Positions 46,045-57,100 of a DNA stretch of 64,000 nucleotides are shown here, in pieces. Origin of the DNA: Archilochus colubris. Its lineage: Eukaryota; Chordata; Aves; Apodiformes; Trochilidae. The stretch is from the NCBI GenBank assembly GCA_023079485.1, contig CM041083.1, forward strand, positions 64,919,810 to 64,983,809. Reading direction: 5' to 3'. A program made the position numbers and the translations under genes. Under the pieces are notes generated by a model, which saw only the letters and a program-made list of their open reading frames with translations, had not been told where the DNA came from and did not search any database. The number at the start of each line of letters is the position of its first letter. Position 1 is the first letter of the stretch.

Positions 46045-46729
46045 GGGATGCTCTGTTCCAGTTCTCACAGTAGCTCTAACATTGGTTATTTTTTATTAGA
46101 AATTTTCACTCAAAATTATGTGGCCTTACAGAATTACTTATAAAATGCCTGTTGGAGATGCAGCTTTGTAAAGATCATGTCTGTTCTCTGATGTCCCTTC
46201 TTCAGCTTTATTACAGTAGCTATTCCAGTCCCTAGATTAAACCCACCGTGGCTGTTGGCACAGGGGACCATGGTACAGGCTGGGAGGGAAAGGCTTTTAT
46301 TTATTTTTTTTCTCTACTTTTATTTGATTAGCCATGGCTGTTTGTATACTGCCACCCTTAGGAGTTGACTTGCAGTCTTTAAAAAGGGATCATAATTTAT
46401 CTCTGAAGGATAGTTGCTAGCTACAGCCCAGTTCCTGAATATGTCATGATTCTGGCTACCTTTATTCATGATAAATTTGTAATAAATATAAGGGAAATGT
46501 GATAATAAAGGTAAAGCTATTATCAAGCATCTACTATTCCAAGAGCACAAAACATGCAAGTATATCATAGAAGCAAAATCCTTACAGTGACCAGATTTGT
46601 AAGTAACAACAGAGAAAATGGTTTCTATATAAAAAATATGCTTGTATTTGTCTTATTCTTAAAAAACTCATCACAAAATGCTCGAATTTCAGCTCGCTGC
46701 TGCTATCTGCAAATTTTAGAAAGTACTTC
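46045..46729. other. Intergenic, no supported gene
   Basis: AT-rich single-copy-looking DNA between the CR1 and the LTR candidate. Nothing recognised. Confidence 0.6.
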
Positions 46730-47510
46730 TGTTACGATCCGAGCTATTATTTTATATTTTGATTGTGAGGAAAAATCAGCCACTACTCATAGACGTCGCA
46801 CGAATTTACAAAAGTAACAGGCTTTACGATTTAAGCAAATTACAAAGATTTATTTTAGAGAAAGGAGACAATTACACCATCTTTAAAAGAAAAAAACAAG
46901 TTTACAAGAGGAGAGAATTTACATAAATTAGTCACTCTGGGGAGAGGGTTGTTTAGAAAAGGAAAGAACAAGAGAGCAATTAAGTTTCATCACTGTCTGC
47001 CGGCGCTGGCCTCTGGCTGGAGTGGGGGGGTGTAGGATCTGCCGTTCCTGCTTGGTTGATTTTCTCCGCTTTTCCTTTCCTCTGCTGTTGCTGTCCTGTA
47101 GCTGAAACCGAAGTGATGAGAGAGAAGGGGGGAAAGAGGGGAGAGAGCCACCTCTTCCCCTTTTCTCTTGGAGTTCTTATACATCAAAAAGGGTTCTGTC
47201 TTTTCACTGGCACACAGACTTGCTAAAGATGACACAGACTTTGCCATCCCAAGAATTTATCTTTTATTTATTATTATCTTTCAGTCCTTGTTACCTTGCT
47301 AACTTTATTATCTTTGTCTGGACCATGTACCAGGAGGTGGCCTGATAAGCACTCTTATCTTTAGGTGCCTGTCAAGCATGATACAAAACAGAAGCTAGTT
47401 AAGTTTGCGGTAAAAATCTGTTAATTGAGAATATGTTTGGTATATTTTAAAAGAGCAGAAAAAATACTGATTCGAGAGACATATTTCATATATTCAAAGT
47501 GTTTACATCA
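46730..47510 (-). mobile_element. Probable solo LTR of an endogenous retrovirus (class III/ERVL-like?)
   Basis: On the plus strand the block starts tgttacgatccgag and ends gtttacatca. The 5-bp flanks acttc (46725-46729 and 47511-47515) match, as expected for a target-site duplication. On the minus strand it shows a TATA-like tgtataag (47185-47176) and an AATAAA (46854-46849), followed by a U5-like end ...gatcgtaaca, in the right order for an LTR. The left edge is firm. The right edge rests on the 5-bp match and the TG...CA rule. No internal retroviral genes are present. Confidence 0.6.
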
Positions 47511-48509
47511 ACTTCACATTTGGATCCAGCTGGTGATAAAAATCAGTGTCTTTTTATCTGTTGCAGGAACAGAAAATGACCTTGCTAATATGCTCAGTAG
47601 CAATAAAGCTGTGTGTACTTGCTGCGAAATCCCCTAACTCATCCCTTCTCGTAGAAAAAATTGTTTTTCTCTTCACTCTTTCTGTTTTTTCAATAATAGC
47701 CCCATGTCTTCTGCCTCAGTGAACCTAGTAGCTTTGTGTGGCTGAAGCACATCTCCAGTGCGCTGATGCAAATGTGGCTTCCAGTGGTGCAGGCAATCTT
47801 GCACTAAGCTAGGATCCATTCAGTTTTGGGGTAGTGTATCTCCCAATCTGGTAGTACTTATTAACAGTATGGAATCTTAACAGCATGAGCAGCACAAAGA
47901 TCATATTAATTAGTATTAAGGGATGCAAAAAACATATAGTGAAAGGCTAGGAGTAGTGTGGGGAGCATAATGCATGAAGTGGTTGAGGCAGTTCTAGGTT
48001 AGAGTATGTTGGAAACCACCATGATTTGATTTGAGTAAGTTAATTGAAAGATGTATATTGTTCTAGTTACTGTTGGGGTTTTTGAGAACTGGGAAATACT
48101 TTTTCAGTGCGAAATATCATGTGGAAGTTTATTCTGATTAGTCTATCACTGATAAGAAAACCAGTGCTTAACCAATTCTCAGAATGATGAATTTTTCACT
48201 CATTTTAAAACACCAAGAAAACATGGTGAGACTCTGGTCACCTAACCACCACTAGATGGCAATCTGAGAAGTCACTTGTGGCTTCTTTTCCTCGGGGGCT
48301 CCAGTGTCCCTGTTTCTTGCCATAAATGGTCTCATTAAACTAGCAAATGTCAGGATACAATTTGGAGTTTTTATAAACTTTTGATGATTAATTTCATAAC
48401 ATGATTTAAAATCAGGCTTTTTAAACTTTTAATTTAGATCGCTTATCTTCGTCTCTACTGCTTTCTTTCTGGCATATTAATGTCTTCCTCTATAGATAAA
48501 TTTTATGAA
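47511..48509. other. Intergenic between two LTRs
   Basis: AT-rich sequence with no gag, pol or env reading frames, so the two flanking LTRs are not ends of one provirus. They also share no sequence. Confidence 0.65.
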
Positions 48510-48515
48510 CTGCCT
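48510..48515. repeat. Left target-site duplication (ctgcct)
   Basis: Direct repeat of six bases matching 48985-48990, immediately outside the LTR. Confidence 0.85.
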
Positions 48516-48984
48516 TGTGGAGGCGGGCTTGCGGAGCAAAGAGACGACTCAATATGAGTTAGCAACAAAGCTCAATTTTATTAAGCAAAGCTTTACATTT
48601 ATATGGTCTTGGCATCTTCGTGGCTCATGTTGATTGGCTGCGTGTTGCTGTTCACACACCTGTTGTCGTGTTGCGATAGGGTACTGCTTATCGTCCTTGT
48701 CCTGCTTTGTTGATTGCAGGCATCCTGTTTGCACCTTTTTATCTGTCGTAACTTTCTTCTTCTCAGGGGCTCAGAACTGGTTAAATACAACTGTTTATGT
48801 GCTGTCTATGAGATGCTTTCCCATCCTGTTATTCTTCTTTTCTGCTGCCAACTCCCTTATCTTTTGCACATAGCTGATCATTTAATAACCTTGCAGCTGG
48901 GCCTCAAGGCCCTTAGCTCACTCTGGCTAAAGCTAGTTAGTCAGGATTGCTCACATGTCCATTTTCTTCCAAAAACTCCCAACA
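48516..48984 (-). mobile_element. Solo LTR of an endogenous retrovirus, 469 bp
   Basis: The plus strand begins tgtggaggcgggcttg and ends aaactcccaaca. It is flanked on both sides by ctgcct. Read on the minus strand it starts TGTTGGGAG, carries a TATA-like atataaat (48605-48598) and a poly(A) signal AATAAA (48582-48577) 16-21 bases downstream, and ends CCTCCACA. These are the order and termini of a complete LTR with a very short R region. A 6-bp duplication is typical of class II (alpha/beta-like) integrases. No coding sequence remains. Confidence 0.9.
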
Positions 48985-48990
48985 CTGCCT
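48985..48990. repeat. Right target-site duplication (ctgcct)
   Basis: Exact copy of 48510-48515 directly after the LTR terminus aaca. Confidence 0.85.
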
Positions 48991-49527
48991 GAACAATGTT
49001 GGGAGAAAGACTTTCTTCACCCTTTTACGTGTAAATTCTAAAAACATTTTTGTACATACTGTCTCATTTACAGTAAAATTCTTATCATATTTGTAGAGCA
49101 TCATTCTCTCTTAAAAAGTTTAGGAAATTTTTCAATTTTTCCTATCACTGCATACATGAACAACTCGACCTTGATAGAAGCAGTTTATTTGCTACTCATT
49201 TTTAATAAAAGGGCCATATATAGAGTTTTCCTGTTTATATGGAAATAATCAAATGCAATTCTTTTCAAATACTGACCTTGCCCAACTTCACCAGGTGGAA
49301 ATCTAACAGTTTATATTACACTATAGTGTGTGGTAAGTGATCTGCAGTCATTTCTTTTTATATTCTTTTTGGCTTTTCAAAAACTTACAGACAGAATGAC
49401 TAAGTAGAGAGAAAAGCAATCTATATAAAATCTACTGTAGGAATAGGGAAACTTTATTTTTGTCAAAGAGTAAGAGAAAATAGCATAGCAAGCAGATTCC
49501 TTTTAATTCCTCTGGAATTAAAGCGTC
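48991..49527. other. Intergenic, no supported gene
   Basis: AT-rich DNA between the solo LTR and the tandem array. Nothing recognised. Confidence 0.6.
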
Positions 49528-51300
49528 ACCCTATGCTTTAAGGCCATGTCCATTTGTTTGGAATTTGTAAGCCTAAATTGGCAGAAATGGGAGAAAGGCT
49601 AATAGTTAAGGCATTAGGTACTAAAGAAAACCTGGAGGATGAATGCTGATGGTTCTGTGAGTAGGGTTCCATAGAAGGGTGAGGGGAAGCAGAAGTTTTC
49701 AATGGCCCCTCTTTGCTTTAGGGAGCCAGGTCCGTTTGTTTGGAATATTGGAGCCGAAACCAGCAAAAATTGAAGAGCAGCAGAGGGGTCGAATGGTTGA
49801 GACTTTAGGTACTAAAGAAAAGCCAGAGTCCAATTGTTGGTGCTGCTGTTGGTAAAGTTCCATGGGAGGGAGAGGGCTAGCAGGATTTTTCAGTGGTCAC
49901 TCACTGCATTTTGGAACCAGGTCCCTATGCTTGGAATTTTGGAGTCAAAATTGGCAAAAGTTGGAGAGAAGCCAACAGGATGAACAGTAGATTCCTGGAG
50001 TCTAATTGCTGGTTGTGCTGAGGGTAAGGTTCTATGCGAGGGAGAGAGCCAGCAGTAGTTTTCAGTGGCCACTCTTTGCGTTTGTGAGTCAAGTCCGTTT
50101 GTTTTGAAATTTGGAGACAAAATCATCAAAAATGAGAGAGTGGCAGAGGCGACAAACGGTTGAGGTTTTAAGTACTAAAGAAAAGCCAGAGCCCAATTGT
50201 TGGTGGTGCTGTGAGTAGGGTTCTATGGGAAGGAGAAGGACCAGCAGGATTTTTTACTGGCTACTCTTTGAGTTTGGGTTTCAGGTCATTTTTTTTTTAA
50301 ATTTTGGAGCCGACACTGAAGAAAATGGGACAGCGTCCGATGGGATGAGTGAATGAGGTATTAGGTACTAACGGCAACCTGGAGCCTGATTGTTCATGGT
50401 GCTGTGGGTAGTGTTCCATGGAAGGGAGAGGGCCAGTAGGAGTTTTCAGTGGCCACTCCTTGCATTTGGGAGTCAGTTCCATTTGTTTTGAAATCTGGGA
50501 GCTGAAATTGGCAAAAATGGGAGAGAGGCAGACGGGACAAATGGATCAGGTATTAGGTACTAAAGAAAACCCATAGTCCAATTGTTGGTAAAGCTGAGGG
50601 TGGGATTCCATGGGAGGGAGGAGGCCAGAGAGAAGTTTTCAGTGGTCACTCTGTGTTTGGGAGCCAGGTCCCTTTGTTTAGAATTTTGGAGTTGAAATTG
50701 GCAAAAATGAGAGAGCGGCAGAGGGGACGAATGGATGAGGTTTTAAGTACTAAAGAAATCGTAGAGCCTGCTTGTTGGTGGTGCTGTGGGTTGGGTTCCA
50801 TGAGAGGGACAGAGCCAGCAGGATTTTTTAGTGGCCGCTCTTTGTGTTTGGGTTCCTGGTAAGTCTGTTTGAAATTTGGAAGCAAAAATTGGGAAAAAAT
50901 GGGAGAGTGGCAGAAGGGAAGAACAGATGAGGTTTAAGGCACTAATGTAAAGCTGGAGTCTGATTTTTGGTGGTGCTGTTGGTAGGGTTCCATGGGAGGA
51001 AGAGGGCTAGCAGAAGTTTTCAGTGGCCACTCTTTGCGTTTGGGTTCCAGGTCACTTTGTTTGAAATTTTGGAGCCAAAATAGGCAAAAATGAGAGAGCA
51101 GCTGAGGGGATGAACAGATGAGGTTTTAGGTACTAAAGAAAATATGGAGCCTGCTTGTTGTTGGTGCTGAAGGCAGGGTTCCATGAGAGGATGAGAGCCA
51201 GCAGGAGTTTACAGTAGTCACTCTTAGGGCTTGGGAGCCCTGTCCGGTCGTTTGGAATTTTGGAGCCGAGATCAGGAAAAATGGGAGAGCAATAGATATT
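49528..51300. repeat. Tandem array, about 192-bp period, about nine copies
   Basis: Every 190-194 bases the same blocks recur: cactctttgcgtttggg, a gtttgtttggaattttggag-type block, gcaaaaatgggagag, ttaggtactaaagaaa and gttccatgggaggga. The ttaggtactaaag anchor lies near 49615, 49805, 50167, 50361, 50553, 50743, 50933 and 51126; the copy around 49,980 lacks it through an internal deletion of roughly 20 bases. Copies differ by substitutions, so the array is old. The period is 64 codons, and the minus strand holds three mutually similar frames of 61-79 codons (in 49890-50129, 50297-50482 and 50646-50885). I do not recognise it as a named avian satellite. Confidence 0.93.
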
Positions 51301-53254
51301 TTAGGGAAATGTTGATAAAATGCCTAGGTGAGGTATTTTAGGGAACCCTAGCAACCATGCCATAGTCCCTGGCTAATCTCTGGTGTCATTTGTTAAGTGT
51401 GTCCGCACAAACGACAATGGAAGTAATTCTGTCTTGCTCAAATTTGATATTATAAAATGCTGGTCCCTCTTGCCACTAACTTTGGAGACCTCATCTATGA
51501 TCAGACACACTGTGTAGGATTTCCTAATTGCCAGGAAGGGTTCTCCAGATGCTCTCAGCAACTGGGGCTCTGCAGTGACTGTGGATCTGGATGATGCTAA
51601 AGTAATTGTCAATTGGAGATGTATTTTTATTAATCACTATTGCTGTGTTTGTGTAGTAACTATTACATGCATTGCCATGTTTTGCTTTGATTTCGCTACT
51701 ACATTTTAGTTTTGTCATACTTCTCTTTACCAGTTATTGTATCATTTAAAACCTCAATAAGGATGAACTAACTTCTCTAATTAGGTGCCTGTGTATTTTG
51801 TGATGGTCCTGTCCATTTGGCAAAACATTTGGACACCATGAGAACTAGTCCTAAGGACAGAAACCTAGTATCAAAATTTCAGGGAAGTAGAATGAAAAAG
51901 TATTTTCATGGATAGAAAACCACTTATTTTATTGAAACAGGACTTGATGGCATCCCAATCTGCACATCATTCAGCGTTGCAAATTCCACAGTTCTCAGCT
52001 CAGGAAAAACACTATGTCATCTCAGATTAAAGGCCTACTATCACCTTGGAATAAATATGGCTGGTAGGAACCAGTGTTTTTCTAAAGCTCTGGCAGACTG
52101 CAGAGCTCCTTCTCAACTTTGCCATCACTCCTAGGCATACTCTATTGCCACAGTCCTAACTGCGATTACGTTACTAAATGACAAAAAGGACAGCTATTCT
52201 CAGGGTTAGAAATTACTGTGTTAGATACAAATTTCTTCCAGATTATCTCACAGCTCCAAGTAGGAAACTTATGTTTTAATAAGTGAATGTAAATGGTGGA
52301 TTTTGTTTGTTAAAAAGCAGTATCTTAAAATGTTGCAGTATTAATGCATTAAAACTTGGAAGAGCTTTATGGTAGTTTTGTACTTTATATTTTGGCTTTT
52401 TCCTTTGTCTGAAATTTAGCTCTGAAGCAGGCCTTAAAACCCTAATATGACATAAATAATGATTTTATCTTCAGAGATGAGGAGTGCTAATTACTCAAAG
52501 TGAACCAGTGGAAAGAGCTGCTGCTTAGGAACCTTCATACTGCACAGTTTTGCATGTAGGAGCCACCTATTTATGATTTTAGGTATATAGTGTCAGGCTT
52601 CTAGATTTGAGAACATAATCCAAGCTTAAATAACAAAACTTTTATTTGAAAAATCTGTTCTGTATTTTATTAATTTTAGAATATTAAACTTACAGAAAAA
52701 ATAGCTAGCACATGCCTAGTTTTAAATCTACAATAAAAGTCTAGCTGATTTTCTTTGAGATTTATATTGTTATTTTTACACAGTTATTGGAATTATCAGT
52801 ACATACTAGATAATAAATTGGAACATTTGAGACCTAAATTGTCAATCACACACAGAGAAAAAAGTGTAGGATTAATTTGTTCCTGGATTTGAAGTCATGG
52901 GAGCTTTCTTTAAGCTTTATTTGATTTATAAATATGTAGGATAGCATATTCTACATACATATTCTTCATAGCAGAATTTGTGAGGGTTTTTTTAATTTGC
53001 TCATTTAACAATAATGGTGAAACATTACCTAATAATTATGAACATTCATACAGTTATATCAGCATTCACTAGAAAAGGCTAAGACACAATAATGAAAAAA
53101 TCTAGTTTGCTATTGTAAGAAAAAAAGCTTCAGATTCTTGTATAAATGTCGTCTGTCTTTTTGAGAAAGTTAACTAAAGCATATTAATGAAAGACTTCAT
53201 ATCTTGGACATAAGAGAATAAAATCCGTGTTGATTAACTGGACTTGAGCAAGTT
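51301..53254. other. Intergenic, no supported gene
   Basis: AT-rich DNA between the tandem array and the GLIPR1 3' end. The small frames at 51373-51718 have no support. Confidence 0.6.
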
Positions 53255-53971
53255 TCAGGATAAAATAAAGAAAATTTATTGAAAATAAATTCACAAAACA
53301 GGAAATACACTATGTGTGAGCAGTGGTACACATTAAACAAGGAATAAAAAAAAATAAAATTATGAACAAGATTTAGAGGGAGTTAAGAACAAAATAATTA
53401 ATAAATCTAAAACTTCACATTGCTCAGTGAATGTTCAATGAATGCTCGTTGAACAATAAGTGCATTAGCTTATAAATACCAAGCTGCACTAATTTAACAA
53501 ACATCAAGACATCTAAAGAACCATCTTCTTACTTTATACATTTTGTTTAAAATATTCTGTCCTTCTAGGAAACATGACTTAGTACATATTATGATGCCAG
53601 CTTTCTTTAGGCATTTAAATTAAGCATTTATGATTTTGAATACTGGCTTAGTATGAATTACTGTTGTTTAAATGACATATACTTGAACTCCAGGAATAGA
53701 GTATGTCACAGTTTTGGGTAATTTAGTATTTAAAATTAAAGTTCCAAATTACGTACCAACCAGATACCATCTTTAGCTTAATATTTTGTCAATATAGGTT
53801 TTACTCACATGTAACTTCACTTTTTTTGCATATTAACTTTCTCTAAGGAGCATAATGTAATAGCAAAAAATTATGGTCAAACGAAGCTGTCTTTAAAGTA
53901 ATGTCAGTCTAAGTTTTGTGCTTAATTCACTAGCATGTATCTTCAGAAGATTCTATGTATTTCAAATCCTG
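53255..53971 (-). other. GLIPR1: GLIPR1 3' UTR
   Basis: AT-rich sequence between the stop codon and the first minus-strand AATAAA, at 53280-53275. The cleavage point is an estimate. Confidence 0.6.
53275..53280 (-). terminator. GLIPR1: AATAAA poly(A) signal of GLIPR1
   Basis: First canonical minus-strand hexamer after the GLIPR1 stop, about 690 bases downstream of it. Confidence 0.55.
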
Positions 53972-54126
53972 TTAGGTGGAGATATGCATGCCTGTACAGT
54001 GTTTTTTGATAAAATAAACAGCTACAAAAGCAAGAAACATCAACAATGCTCTCAGAACTACAAGAGTGATACAAGCCTCATCACAGGTGATTCCGAACTC
54101 CCAAGGAGGGTACCATCTTGGATAAT
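53972..54126 (-). CDS. GLIPR1: GLIPR1 exon 6: membrane anchor and stop
   Basis: Encodes [18 protein letters not shown] and a hydrophobic segment [20 protein letters not shown] (residues 231-250) followed by a basic KKH tail, then TAA at 53974-53972. Acceptor atttatag. The anchor is of normal family type and position. Confidence 0.93.
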
Positions 54127-57100
54127 CTATAAATAAGCATATTAATATAAGATTTGTTTGTAGTACCTGCATTTAAAGTAGTTGAGGAATATAAGTAACA
54201 ACATAAAATTGTAATACATACAAATAATCTTATCGCGTTCAGGATTTCCTGGAAAAAGATAAAATAAGAAAGCCATGATATAAGGAGCCTCTTAAATCTT
54301 TACTACCCAGATGAAACAATCTCACCATATTTACAGTCAATAGACTTTGAAAAACACTCCCACTGATAAACCTTGCAAATAAAATAAAAGCTAAAATGTT
54401 TTTCAGAGGTTTCTGCAAACTAAAAAGATCAACAGGACTGCTGAATGTTTATAAAGTTAAACTAACATATATATTGAGCAAACAAAGTAACTGTTAAACA
54501 GAAAGCACAAAGCTTAATCCCAGTGTATTAATTTAATCTTAAAAATTTATGTCTTAACTTTATCCACAGGAAACTTCCCAGCAGGTGGAAGTTGTCAGGT
54601 CTAGAGGTTTCTGTCTCTTGATTTTGCACTCCATCAATACCTTGCACTTCATTACAGTAATTAACTTTCTTGACAAGAACAGAGTTAAAAGAATTACCCC
54701 ATTTAAGGAAGAAATCCTATTTACCATGGGGAAAATACTTCATAGCTAGAGAATAAAATCAATGTGCAGCCCCTTTTCCCACAGACTTAGCCAGGTGAGA
54801 GAAAGAAAATGTGTGTTTGTGAATAATTTCTTTTATAACTCTAGCACAAATTACAGAACCAGAATGACTTTCTCACAGTTACTGTGACTGCTTACAGAGT
54901 GTATAAGAATCAGCTGTGCTGGTGCTTGAATGTAATTTAGGTGTACCTATGCAAAACAGTCATGACAGACCTAGTAACTGCAATTAAAATATTTTAGTCT
55001 AAATACAAGTGATGAATAGCTTTTAAGTTTCTGAGTGCTTATTAGACCAGTTAAGAATTACTTCTAAATGCTTCTTTGAAAAGTATGTAGCTAGATGCTG
55101 ATTTCTTCAGCATGATTAATGAAGTCAGTAGAGTAGAAGTCAGTCTACAATACATTGCACCAAAATAATGAATTACACCTATCTATAATAAAAAACTCCA
55201 TAATGATCACTGAGGCACAGATTCAGTAAAACATGAATCATCTGTTTGTCTCCTGAATGTTAAATGGCCCTTGGAATAGTTTTAAATTACTTGTGAATCA
55301 TCGAGGAGTAAAACAGAGCTTGAAACATTCTTTATTGAGTAGGTGGTTGTATTATTTCCTTTTATACACTGAATTTTACATTTGCTTTTACTTACTACAC
55401 AGTTTATTTTCACAGGTGTCCCCTTTTCCACAGCTACTGCATGATCTTCCTGCTACATATGGTCTTCTTGGAAAATTACCACTACAAAGGAAAATATTTA
55501 AAAATTATAATAATAAAAATATAATAATCATATAACAATATAACAGTATAGTAATATAATACAATTATATCTTATAATAGTATAGTAAAATAATATAGTA
55601 ATAATTTGAAAATATGTTCAGGATTCATCAGGTTGTTTACTAGCAAGTTTCAAACTAACAATTCAAGTACAAGTCCAGTTTTGGAGTACAGGGAGAGAGA
55701 TGGACAGAAGCCAATGAAATTTTTAGTTCAGGATAACTGAGCTCCCCAGTAGTTCAGGCCCAGGTTTGCTAGAAGCCAGAAGAAAAAAGAGCTGTCATGC
55801 AAGATCACAAGCTATATATGTTTCAAAAAATCACAGACTGTTCAGGCACATGCTTGATTGTAGACAGTGTATCACTATGAGACAAAATGTATTATTTTAA
55901 AACTATCTGCCTCCATTTTCAGACTCTTCCTGCTTAAGGAACAGCACTGACAAGTAAGTATGCTTTTTTTAGAGTATCAGTTTAAATGGAAAATCACATG
56001 TTGCACATTTTCTTGTGATCATTTACTGTTTCCTAATGCTTAAGGAACATTTGGTAAAATCACAGCTTAATTAATGGGGCAAGAAGTCACAATTTTAATT
56101 TACTTAGTTAAAAAAATGATGACAAACAACTGATGTAACATCTTGTTATTATTTATATCATTCCTATTAAAAAAATTATGTAAAAAGCTCAAGTGCGTTA
56201 CAAAAAATATACAAAACTGCTAGAGGTAATTACAGCTCTGAAAGCAGTTTCCTACAGCTGCTTTCTCATTTCTTCTGTTTCATAGGAAAACAGAATCAAT
56301 CACAGAATCAGAATCAGACAGGTTGGAAAAGACCTCTGAGATCATCACGTCCAATCCTTGATCCACTACTACTGTGGTTCCCAGACCATGGCACTGAGTG
56401 CCACATCAGTCTGTTCTTAAAAACCTCCAGGGATGGAGAATCCATCCATTCCAATGCCTGATCCAATCCAGCCCATTCCAATGCCTGATCACCCTCTCTG
56501 TAAAGAATGTCTTGCTAATATCTAACCCAAGCCTCCCCTGGCAGAGCTTAAGTCCATGCCCTCTTGTCTTACTGGGAGCTACCTGGGAGAAGAGACCGAC
56601 CCCCCCTGGCTACACCCTCCTTCCAAGGAGTTGTAGAGAGTGATGAGGTCTCCCCTGAGCCTCCTCTTTTCCAGACTAAACAATCCCAGCTCCCTCAGCC
56701 ATTCCTCATAGGACTTGTGCTCGACTCCCTTCACCAGCCTTATTGCTCTTCTCGGTCTTCTAGACCTGCTGCAGCACCTCAATCTCCTTCCTGAACTGAG
56801 GGGCCCAGAACTGGACACAGTACTCAAGGTGTGGCCTCACCAGTGCTGAGTACAGGGGAAGAATCCCTTTCCTGGACCTGCTGGCCACAGTTCCTGACAC
56901 AGGCCAGGATGCCATCAATTGGATGAGCACTGTTCAGCACCACTCTCTGGGGGCCTCCAGCAATTCCTAACCCAGCACAGAGTGCTCCTGTCTGAGCCCT
57001 GGGCTGACAGTTTTTTCGGGAGAAAAAACTTTTTATGGGAAACGGTGTCAAAGACTTTGATGAAGTCCAGGTAGACTCCATCCACAGCCTTTCCCTCATC

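Noticed and set aside
46990..47247. 85-codon minus-strand frame
   Set aside because: It lies wholly within the probable LTR and has no retroviral or cellular protein motif.
47561..47637. Possible exon after gttgcag at 47,560-47,566
   Set aside because: Only about 23 open codons follow before a stop, and no upstream or downstream partner exon was seen.
47520..48509. One provirus spanning the two LTRs
   Set aside because: The two LTRs differ in sequence and flanking duplications, and no gag, pol or env frames lie between them.
49890..50885. Repeat protein gene on the minus strand
   Set aside because: The repeated frames are interrupted by stops between and within copies, and there is no promoter or splice logic. 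It is kept only as a property of the tandem array.
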